A stretch of DNA of 64,000 nt from Arenibacter sp. F20364 (GTDB lineage: Bacteria > Bacteroidota > Bacteroidia > Flavobacteriales > Flavobacteriaceae), in assembly GCF_023015905.1 (NCBI RefSeq), contig NZ_JALKBD010000006.1:161571-225570 (forward strand), written 5' to 3'. Shown piece after piece: positions 52,351-59,737 of the stretch (the first letter of the stretch is position 1; every line of letters begins with the position of its first letter). The translations under genes and the position numbers were made by a program. The notes under the pieces are model-generated. The model worked only from the letters and a program-made list of their open reading frames with translations. It ran no database searches and had not been told where the DNA came from.

Positions 52351-53511
52351 ATGAAGGAACAACTTATTATTGAAAAAATTGAACTTTTTAAAGTCCCACC
52401 AAGGTGGCTATTTCTTAAGGTAACCACTAAGGAAGGAATCATTGGCTGGGGCGAACCGGTTGTGGAAGGCAAGGCAGATACGGTGGCCGCCTGCGTGAAA
52501 GAACTACAACAGTACATCATTGGAAAGTCGGCCACAAATATTGAAGACATATGGCAAATACTTTATCGTGGAGGGTTTTACCGCGGTGGTCCCATCCTAA
52601 TGAGTGCCATTTCCGGTATTGATCAGGCTCTTTGGGATATAAAGGGAAAATTTCTTGGTGTTCCTGTCTACGATTTATTGGGAGGTGCAGTGCGCCATAA
52701 AATGAAAATGTACTGCTGGATCGGAGGAGATCATCCGGAAGTGTTATTGGAACAGGCCCACGAAAAGGTAAAGGCCGGTTTCCAAGCTGTAAAAATGAAC
52801 GCTACCGGTGGTATGGACTGGATTTCGACCTTGAAAGATGTAAAACAGGTATCCAACAACATTAGATTGTTAAGAGAGGAATTTGGGACCGATTTAGACA
52901 TAGGGTTGGATTTTCATGGGCGTGTACACAAAGGCATGGTAAAGCGACTTATAGATGAACTTGCTCCCTTTGAACCCATGTTTATTGAAGAACCGGTCCT
53001 TAGCGAAAATAATGATTCCCTAAAACATATCTACCCCTACACCAGTATACCCATCGCCACTGGGGAGCGTATGTTCTCTCGTTGGGATTTTAAGAAAATT
53101 TTGGAAGAAGGCGTGGTAGATATTATTCAACCCGATCTTAGTCACGCCGGAGGAATATCCGAGGTAAGGCGAATTGCAACTTTGGCGGAAGCCTATGATG
53201 TTGCCTTGGCCCCCCATTGCCCATTAGGGCCCATATCTTTGGCCTCAGCATTACATGTAGATTTTGTTTCCGCCAATGCCTTTATTCAGGAAAATAGTAT
53301 AGGTATCCATTATAATCAAGGGTATGATCTCTTGGATTACGTGCTGAACCCTGAAATTTTTGATATCAAGGATGGATATATAAAGCTTTTTCAAAAGCCT
53401 GGCCTAGGTGTTGACATGAATGAAGAAAAATTAAGGGAAGGTCAAAAAATTGGCCATAACTGGTCCAATCCCATTTGGCGGGGACCCGATGGAAACTTTA
53501 CCGAATGGTAA
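52351..53511 (+). CDS. dgoD: Galactonate-dehydratase-like enolase-superfamily enzyme
   Basis: A 386-residue enzyme starting at the ATG at 52351. Upstream residues to 52273 are open but unlikely to be used. It belongs to the MR-MLE branch: LDFHGRVH carries the Asp/His pair typical of DgoD, IEEPVL and ATGERMFSR contain the metal glutamates, QPDLSHAGGISE follows, and the general base His lies in APHCPLGP. Galactonate dehydratase converts D-galactonate to 2-keto-3-deoxygalactonate. The neighbouring dehydrogenase, lactonase and GntP permease fit such a substrate. Closely related dehydratases for other aldonates (gluconate, arabinonate) have similar motifs, so the symbol is a best guess. Confidence 0.82.
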   Translation: MKEQLIIEKIELFKVPPRWLFLKVTTKEGIIGWGEPVVEGKADTVAACVKELQQYIIGKSATNIEDIWQILYRGGFYRGGPILMSAISGIDQALWDIKGKFLGVPVYDLLGGAVRHKMKMYCWIGGDHPEVLLEQAHEKVKAGFQAVKMNATGGMDWISTLKDVKQVSNNIRLLREEFGTDLDIGLDFHGRVHKGMVKRLIDELAPFEPMFIEEPVLSENNDSLKHIYPYTSIPIATGERMFSRWDFKKILEEGVVDIIQPDLSHAGGISEVRRIATLAEAYDVALAPHCPLGPISLASALHVDFVSANAFIQENSIGIHYNQGYDLLDYVLNPEIFDIKDGYIKLFQKPGLGVDMNEEKLREGQKIGHNWSNPIWRGPDGNFTEW

Positions 53512-53576
53512 GTTTATATGTCTAAAAATTACCAATAACCAACCAAATTTAAATAAAACCAACAACCAAAAAGACC

Positions 53577-54899
53577 ATGAGTTACCTTATCGCTTTAGTA
53601 CTTTCCCTTGCCCTATTAATTGTAGGTATCATTAAATTTAAAGTACATCCCTTTTTTGTACTCCTTTTTTCAGCCATCACCTACGGGTTTATGACGGGAA
53701 TGGGCATAGAAGCCATAATTGACTCCATAAACAACGGATTTGGGGATATTATGGGCAAAATAGGGCTAATTATTTTGTTCGGTGTTACCATAGGTAAAGT
53801 TTTGGAAAAATCAGGCGGAGCTTTTGTAATAGCCTCCAGAATACTAAAGCTTATTGGAGCGAAATCTATTCATTTGGCTATGCTGTTAACTGGGTATATC
53901 CTATCCATACCCGTATTTGCGGATAGCGCCCTGCTCATCATGAACCCTTTGAACAAGGTACTCTCCCATAAAGCTGGGGTATCCTTTGCTGGTACCACCG
54001 CGGCCCTGGCATTGGGATTAACCGCCTCACATACCATGGTACCACCAACGCCCGGACCTATTGCAGCGGCAGGTATTTTAGGAGCAGATTTGGGAAGTGT
54101 TATGATATGGGGATTATTGATCAGTAGTATTTCCCTTGTTGCCTGTTATTTCTTTGCCACCAAATTGGCATCGCGTATCAATGTCCCTATAACACTCGAA
54201 GCCGTGACAACACAACAGGAACAACCCGCACTATGGAAATCCCTATTGGCAATTTTAATACCCATTTTACTCATCATATCCAAATCCGTAATGGATTACC
54301 CAGAATTCACCTTTCAACCTTCACCTTTTAAGACAATAATATCCTTTTTGGGTACACCTGTAATTGCCCTTTTGGTTGGGGTACTGCTATCACTCGTTTT
54401 ACCCAAAAAATTGGACGAAAAGATTTTCTCTTCCACAGGTTGGTTTGGAGAATCGCTAAGGGAGGCGGCCCCTATAATTTTTATAACCGGTGCAGGCGGC
54501 ATTTTTGGAAAGATGTTGCAAAATTCGGGCATTGCAGATACCATTACCTCAGAATTCACGGGGATGGAATTAGGTCTGTTCCTACCCTTTCTATTAGCAG
54601 CCTGTCTTAAAACTACCCAGGGTTCATCAACGGTGGCTTTGGTAACCACAGCCTCCATCATAGCCCCGTTAATGCCCGCATTGGGTCTTAGCGATCCCTT
54701 TATGGCTACTATGACCGTTTTGTCTATAGGTGCAGGAGCTTCTGTAGTTTCGCACGTAAACGACAGTTTCTTTTGGGTACTTACCCAACTCACTGGAATG
54801 AATGTAAAACAAGGTTATCAGATCCAATCGGCAGGAACGTTTGTACTCGGAGGTACTGCCATGGCCGTCATCACTATTATCGTTAAAATAATGCACTAA
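53577..54899 (+). CDS. GntP-family gluconate/aldonate:H+ symporter
   Basis: A 440-residue inner-membrane protein with about 12-14 helices. Recognised features: LIVGIIKFKVHPFFVLLFSA at the N-terminus, the GFGDIMGKIGLIILFGVTIG helix, LALGLTASHTMVPPTPGPIA in the middle and ALVTTASIIAPLMP near the end, all conserved in GntP carriers. It imports sugar acids with protons. It lies 65 bp after the dehydratase gene and one base before the lactonase gene, so it shares their transcript. It would import the acid made by the periplasmic PQQ dehydrogenase and lactonase. Confidence 0.92.
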   Translation: MSYLIALVLSLALLIVGIIKFKVHPFFVLLFSAITYGFMTGMGIEAIIDSINNGFGDIMGKIGLIILFGVTIGKVLEKSGGAFVIASRILKLIGAKSIHLAMLLTGYILSIPVFADSALLIMNPLNKVLSHKAGVSFAGTTAALALGLTASHTMVPPTPGPIAAAGILGADLGSVMIWGLLISSISLVACYFFATKLASRINVPITLEAVTTQQEQPALWKSLLAILIPILLIISKSVMDYPEFTFQPSPFKTIISFLGTPVIALLVGVLLSLVLPKKLDEKIFSSTGWFGESLREAAPIIFITGAGGIFGKMLQNSGIADTITSEFTGMELGLFLPFLLAACLKTTQGSSTVALVTTASIIAPLMPALGLSDPFMATMTVLSIGAGASVVSHVNDSFFWVLTQLTGMNVKQGYQIQSAGTFVLGGTAMAVITIIVKIMH

Positions 54900-54900
54900 A

Positions 54901-55929
54901 ATGAAAAAAATAACATCCATTATAATTGGCTCTGCTCTTCTTCTGGGCGCATGCAGGGAATCAAATAAGAAATCAATCCCAGCTGAAACTATATCTTCTC
55001 CCTTGTCCATTGAGATTTTGGATGATGAGGCACTGCAGGTTATTGATCCAAAATCTAAAATTGAAATTCTTGCGAGCGGATTTACTTGGACCGAGGGACC
55101 CCTATGGATAAAAGACGGCAATTATTTGTTGTTTTCAGACATCCCCAACAATAGAGTATATAAATTGGATCCCAAAAATAACGATACGCTTACCTACTTG
55201 CATCCCTCTGGCTTTTCAGGAACCGACTTTACGGGAGAAGAACCAGGATCCAATGGTCTTTTGCTCAATAAAGAAGGGGAATTGGTACTCATGCAACACG
55301 GCAATCGCCAGGTTGCTAAAATGAATACCCCTATTAGCTCGCCCAAAGCTGACTTTACTACCTTGGTTTCTTCCTATTTAGGGAAGAAATTGAACAGTCC
55401 CAATGACGGTACCTTTGATAATAACGACAACCTCTATTTTACCGATCCTCCCTATGGATTGCCAAAAAGAATGGATGATGAGACCAAGGAATTGGATTTT
55501 CAAGGAATTTATTGCCTTAAGGCTAATGGGGAATTAATAATGCTCGACTCCCTTTCACGCCCTAACGGAATAGGAATATCTCCGGATGGTAATGTCCTTT
55601 ACGTAGCAAATTCAGATCCGGAACATGCTGCTTGGTACCAGTATAAGATTTCGGAACCTGGAAAGGTAACCGATAAAAAACTTTTTTATGAGGTAACAGA
55701 ACTAATTGGTAAAGAAGGTCAACAAGGTTTGCCCGATGGCCTAAAAATAAATAGTAAGGGTACCTTATTTGCCACAGGACCAGGCGGGGTATGGATCTTT
55801 AATCCCAAAGGAAAAGCCTTGGCCAGAATCCATACGGGACAGGCTACGGCCAATTGTGCATTTGATACCGAAGAAAAAAGGCTATATATCACTGCGGATG
55901 ACTATATAATGGCTGTGGATCTAAAATAA
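54901..55929 (+). CDS. SMP-30/gluconolactonase-type lipoprotein
   Basis: A 342-residue beta-propeller lactonase. The lipobox LGAC is at the N-terminus, so it is a lipoprotein outside the inner membrane. The SMP-30 metal ligands appear in TWTEGPLW (Glu), LNSPNDGTFD (Asn) and GLPDGLKI (Asp). It hydrolyses the 1,5- or 1,4-lactone produced by the PQQ dehydrogenase to the open aldonic acid. It is the last gene of the sugar-acid module and starts one base after the GntP stop. Confidence 0.9.
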   Translation: MKKITSIIIGSALLLGACRESNKKSIPAETISSPLSIEILDDEALQVIDPKSKIEILASGFTWTEGPLWIKDGNYLLFSDIPNNRVYKLDPKNNDTLTYLHPSGFSGTDFTGEEPGSNGLLLNKEGELVLMQHGNRQVAKMNTPISSPKADFTTLVSSYLGKKLNSPNDGTFDNNDNLYFTDPPYGLPKRMDDETKELDFQGIYCLKANGELIMLDSLSRPNGIGISPDGNVLYVANSDPEHAAWYQYKISEPGKVTDKKLFYEVTELIGKEGQQGLPDGLKINSKGTLFATGPGGVWIFNPKGKALARIHTGQATANCAFDTEEKRLYITADDYIMAVDLK

Positions 55930-55936
55930 GCTTTGG

Positions 55937-57139
55937 TCAGTCCTTAAAAACAGGGGTTTTGGCAAGTTCTATCAATCCGTCCTTAGGTTCCTTAAGGTAG
56001 CGATTGGAGCGCAAATATCTATTTAGGTTATACTCATCATAGTTAGGGGCATCTTTGTCCATACTGCTTATATGAACCCGTCCGGCAGAGTGGATAAATT
56101 CATTGTTGCCGATCCACATCCCCACATGTATGACTCTTTCCTTAGTGGTATCTGTCGCCGGTTTCCCAAAAAACAACAAATCTCCCGGCTCCAACTTATC
56201 AAAATCCTTAACCGCATCTATCTCTTTCCCTGTATGTATTTGCTGGGAAGCATCCCTTGGCAAGACAATCCCATTTAGAAAATAAATGGTTTTAGTAAAT
56301 CCACTACAGTCTACTCCTTTAGTCGATGTACCGCCCCATAGATAAGGGACGCCCATTAAAGTTTTGGAAGTACTTACCAAAGATTCCTGGCTAGGGTCCA
56401 ATGCAGCCAACCAAGAGTCATAATCCATTGCCTCAGTTTTGTGGACATAAGCCTTTCTGCCATCGGGAAAGGACACATAATAGAACTCCTTTTCCACCCC
56501 TAATCGCTCCAAAACTCCTCCTGCAACCATATCGGAAACGACTTGTGTCCCTTTATTGGAATCAGTATAAGAATGCCCTATAGTATTAGTGTAAATTACC
56601 TTTGGAGATGATTTCCACTCCGAATATTCTCCTACCGTCAAAGGCATTATACCTCCCCTATCTACCCAGGATAAATATTTGTCCGGCGTCTGGATCAAAT
56701 ACCAATTATCCTCCTCCTTTAAAATTTTAACAGGGGTACCCAAGGTAGCCTGGGTAACCAATTCTGAGGAATGTGATGGTTTGCTGCGCAAGTTGGCCAC
56801 AGATATTGTAATGAGACCTTGGGTATAACCATTTAAATTCGATGAAGGCAATAATTGAATACTATCTATATAGTTAATATTTTCTTTTGCCAGTTTTTGC
56901 TTAAAACTGGCTACGGCATCAGGAAGGTTCGACTCTCCCTTTATTATGGTTTCATTACCTTCTTTTGCAAATTCCATATTAAAAAGAGCAACCCGCTTAT
57001 CCGGAGCAAATTCCTGTTTTATATCTTCCACCATCACTTTGATGGTTAGCTCATTTTGGTCAACTTTTTGGTCACAGGAAAGGAATAGAAAAATTCCTGT
57101 AATCAATAGAAAAATTATTCCATTTCGGCCGTAATTCAT
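55937..57139 (-). CDS. NlpC/P60 endopeptidase lipoprotein with SH3-like domains
   Basis: A 400-residue protein. The N-terminus is a lipoprotein signal (FLFLSC). One or two bacterial SH3-like domains follow (SVANLRSKPSHSSELVTQAT, then a region with TNTIGHSYTDSN). The C-terminal NlpC/P60 catalytic domain has Cys in VDCSGFTKTI, His in VIHVGMWIG and the third His-like position in FIHSAGRVHI. Such enzymes cut gamma-D-Glu-diaminoacid bonds in peptidoglycan peptides (compare dipeptidyl-peptidase VI). It is probably used for muropeptide recycling or wall remodelling. Convergent with the lactonase gene, 7 bp apart. Confidence 0.92.
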   Translation of the reverse strand: MNYGRNGIIFLLITGIFLFLSCDQKVDQNELTIKVMVEDIKQEFAPDKRVALFNMEFAKEGNETIIKGESNLPDAVASFKQKLAKENINYIDSIQLLPSSNLNGYTQGLITISVANLRSKPSHSSELVTQATLGTPVKILKEEDNWYLIQTPDKYLSWVDRGGIMPLTVGEYSEWKSSPKVIYTNTIGHSYTDSNKGTQVVSDMVAGGVLERLGVEKEFYYVSFPDGRKAYVHKTEAMDYDSWLAALDPSQESLVSTSKTLMGVPYLWGGTSTKGVDCSGFTKTIYFLNGIVLPRDASQQIHTGKEIDAVKDFDKLEPGDLLFFGKPATDTTKERVIHVGMWIGNNEFIHSAGRVHISSMDKDAPNYDEYNLNRYLRSNRYLKEPKDGLIELAKTPVFKD

Positions 57140-57496
57140 GTCAACTAATTTAGGGTTGTAAAACGAAAATTCATTAGGAATCTGGAAAATTATAAAAATT
57201 TAAGGATTGCGAGGTAATCCAATTCCTAAAAAATAATTTATAAGCCAAAATTTTGCCCCATTTTAAGCGAGGTAAGAGTATTATCTACCCGATCCGATGA
57301 AACTACAAAATACATCATAATTTAGTCCAACCAAGGGGAGTTATATGCAAAATCACCATATACGTTTAATTGCCATTATGGTCATCTAAATTAGAATAGT
57401 TTCCCCAACATCAGTTAATCTGTTAAAATCTATTTAAATAACTGTTAATCAGCGTATTTATTTGCTTTTAATCGAATTTTTTCTTAAATTACGATT
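57140..57496. other. 357-bp divergent spacer
   Basis: AT-rich region between the NlpC/P60 gene and the small PD-(D/E)XK-like gene. It should contain both promoters. No gene, repeat copy or strong hairpin was seen. Confidence 0.5.
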
Positions 57497-57871
57497 ATGA
57501 TAAAAATTGAAAAATCAGCAAACGAGGAGTTCATAAAGAAGTCCATTTCCCACTTGGAAGCGCACGGTTTTGAAAAAATCAAGGCGGATATTGAAGGTTA
57601 TGATTGTCCAAAATCCTATTTAAAAAGAGGTAGCGACACCAAAATTACCCCGGATATTGTGGCCTTAAAGAATGGCAAAAAATACTATTTCGAGATTAGT
57701 TTAAAATCGGATAGGCCATTATTATTGAAATCCAAATGGTTGTTTTTGGATACACTAAGCCGAATGAATTCCAATCGTTTTAAAATAATCACCACTAAAG
57801 GTCACTATAAGTTTACCGATAATATGTTGGAGGATATTAATTTAAGTGATAAAACACCTATTAAAATATAA
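57497..57871 (+). CDS. Small PD-(D/E)XK-like protein
   Basis: A 124-residue basic protein. The section ITPDIVALKNGKKYYFEISL with the following K-S-D resembles the core of the restriction-endonuclease-like fold: Asp on one strand, then Glu-x-x-x-Lys on the next (PD..., then FEISLK). The helix before it (SISHLEAHGFEKI) fits the fold as well. Members of this fold bind or cut DNA, but many small ones are inactive or act in other ways. The spacing of E and K is not the standard ExK, so activity is uncertain. It is transcribed alone, with a strong terminator after it. No restriction or phage gene is nearby. Confidence 0.5.
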   Translation: MIKIEKSANEEFIKKSISHLEAHGFEKIKADIEGYDCPKSYLKRGSDTKITPDIVALKNGKKYYFEISLKSDRPLLLKSKWLFLDTLSRMNSNRFKIITTKGHYKFTDNMLEDINLSDKTPIKI

Positions 57872-57897
57872 ATTGGAACAACAATATCTTATACATT

Positions 57898-57925
57898 GGG
57901 AGCTGTAGTTTACAGCTCTTTTTTT
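57898..57925 (+). terminator. Strong rho-independent terminator
   Basis: GAGCTGTA and TACAGCTC form a perfect eight-pair stem with a three-base loop, followed by seven T. It ends the transcript of the PD-(D/E)XK-like gene, 27 bp after its stop. Confidence 0.88.
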
Positions 57926-57946
57926 ATGGAATGAATTTCAACAAGG

Positions 57947-58387
57947 CTATTCCCTGATCATACCAACATGGGGAATACCATCCTCCAAATACTCCTCACC
58001 AACAATATTAAAACCAAGGGAAGTGTAGAACTTTGTCAAATATTTCTGAGCAGAAATATATATAGGTGTAGGACCAAAATTTATATGTATTGTTTCGATG
58101 GAAACCTTCATTATTTCCAATCCATAGCCATACTGACGTTCAGATTTCCGAACCACTACCCTACCAATACTTGCTTCCTTAAAATAATATCCCGGTTTAA
58201 ATACTCGGGTGTAAGCAACAATTCTTTTTTTCTTATAACCAATTATATGAAGGGCCAGCTGATCTTTATAATCCATATCCTGGTATACACAATCTTGTTC
58301 AACTACGAATACTTCGCTTCGCAATTGCAAAATATCATACAATTCCTGTGCATCAAGTTCTTGGAAGTTCTTTATTTCTACGTTCAT
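57947..58387 (-). CDS. GNAT family N-acetyltransferase (ElaA-like)
   Basis: A 146-residue protein of the ElaA branch. Seen: LYDILQLRSEVFVVEQDCVYQD at the start (very typical for ElaA), the central strand VAYTRVF and ASIGRVVVRKSERQYGYG containing the acetyl-CoA pyrophosphate-binding loop (Q/RxxGxG/A-like), and FYTSLGFNIVGEEYLEDGIPHVGM at the end. It transfers an acetyl group to an unknown amine. It is single and convergent with the preceding forward gene. Confidence 0.9.
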   Translation of the reverse strand: MNVEIKNFQELDAQELYDILQLRSEVFVVEQDCVYQDMDYKDQLALHIIGYKKKRIVAYTRVFKPGYYFKEASIGRVVVRKSERQYGYGLEIMKVSIETIHINFGPTPIYISAQKYLTKFYTSLGFNIVGEEYLEDGIPHVGMIRE

Positions 58388-58505
58388 AATTTAGCCCAGT
58401 GCAATAATTAAAATAGTTTTCAACTTGTCAAAATACCACAGACTGGATACTTTTAAAAAATCAAGATTACATAAGAAAGCTACATCAACTGATAAATAAA
58501 TTATG

Positions 58506-58600
58506 GTAAACTCCTCGGGGCTAGCCTGTCTGGCCGACATAGGCAGGCCCTCCTGAATGGATACGGGCAGGCAGGTTTTAATCTCGATAATCGAGTAAAA
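58506..58600 (+). repeat. Dispersed intergenic repeat, copy D (internally deleted)
   Basis: About 95 bp starting GTAAACTCCTCGGGGCTAGC and ending CTCGATAATCGAGTAAAA. It lacks about 40 bp of the middle found in copies A-C but keeps both ends and the CCTGAATGGATACGGGCAG part. Between the GNAT gene and rpiB. Confidence 0.85.
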
Positions 58601-58651
58601 ACAGGATCTTATTTGATATTCCCGGAAACCATTGGTTTTTAAGCAATTATT

Positions 58652-59083
58652 TTATTTACAGGGTATTTTCTCTATTCTTCTTTCATGACGGCCACCTTCA
58701 AAAGAAGTATCCAAAAATGTTTTCACCATTTCCAAGGCCTGTGGTAAAGAAATAAATCTGGCTGGTAAACTTAATATGTTGGCATCATTGTGTTCCTTGG
58801 CCAGTTGTACAATTTCGGTTGTCCAGCATAAAGCAGCCCTTATTTTTTGATATTTGTTGGCCGTCATTGAAACTCCATTGCCACTCCCACAAATAATAAT
58901 ACCCAAATCCACATTTCCGTACTCTACTTCCTTGGCTACAGGATGAACAAAATCAGCATAATCAACACTATCGGACCCGTCGGTACCATGATTCATTACT
59001 TCTATACCCCTAGATTTCAGCAATCCAATAATGGCAAGTTTATATTCTGTACCTGCATGATCATTACCTATAGCTATTTTCAT
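58652..59083 (-). CDS. rpiB: Ribose 5-phosphate isomerase B
   Basis: A 143-residue enzyme of the RpiB/LacAB family that interconverts ribose 5-phosphate and ribulose 5-phosphate. Motifs: IAIGNDHAGTEYK at the start, DYADFVHPVA, ICGSGNGVSMTANK with the active-site residues, then LCWTTEIVQLAKEHNDANILSLPARF. Length is normal. It starts at the edge of the AT-rich gap before rnr and is transcribed away from rnr. Confidence 0.95.
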   Translation of the reverse strand: MKIAIGNDHAGTEYKLAIIGLLKSRGIEVMNHGTDGSDSVDYADFVHPVAKEVEYGNVDLGIIICGSGNGVSMTANKYQKIRAALCWTTEIVQLAKEHNDANILSLPARFISLPQALEMVKTFLDTSFEGGRHERRIEKIPCK

Positions 59084-59737
59084 TTTTTAAGGATAATTAT
59101 TATTGAATAAAATAAATTAAAATTTAATAATCTCAGTAATCGTATTCACACAAATGTACAAATACCAATGGTTTCACCACAGAAACTAGGTTATTAACAA
59201 CAAAAATTTAATAAAAACAGAAAACCATTGTTATTTAGTCGTTTAATAATAATAACTCATTGTTAACAAACTCCTCATAAAAAGTAAATATTAAATTTTT
59301 ATTTTCCACCTTAATTTTGCTTTACAAAATGTTATCGTAAATGAATAATTTACTTCTTAGATTCTTATAGAAAGATATTAAATAAATAAGAGTAGTAATT
59401 AACATTCCCGTAACATTAACTTTTCAATAATTTTATGTTCATATGGGTTGTAAACAAATATTGATAACCCATTTAAAAGCTTGATTTATAATATTTACTA
59501 GCTGTATAAATTGTCAATAAACTTATTTAATGGTTTAAAACAAGTTAAAAGGTAAATTTTTATATCCACTATAAACAAGCCATCATAATCACCATTTTAT
59601 TTAAAATTTTAGAAAAAAGAAAACATATATATAATATAAATGTTGATAACAAGATTTATTTAAGAAGAAGGAAACTTAAAATTAGAATCAAAGGACAATG
59701 GATTATAATTCGTAATTTTCCAAAAATAAAAGTATTA
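59084..59737. other. 654-bp very AT-rich intergenic region with DnaA-box-like sites
   Basis: The region between divergent rpiB and rnr is far more AT-rich than its surroundings and holds no gene. Several near matches to DnaA boxes occur, for example TTATTAACA at 59191-59199, TTGTTAACA (reverse) near 59260, and TTATCAACA (reverse) at 59641-59649, one mismatch from TTATCCACA. AT-rich sequence produces such matches by chance. It could simply be a long promoter region of rnr, with a long leader. Confidence 0.3.

Noticed and set aside
54669..55121. Reverse-strand 150-codon frame spanning the GntP/lactonase junction
   Set aside because: It crosses two well-supported forward genes with conserved catalytic motifs; its own composition is unnatural.
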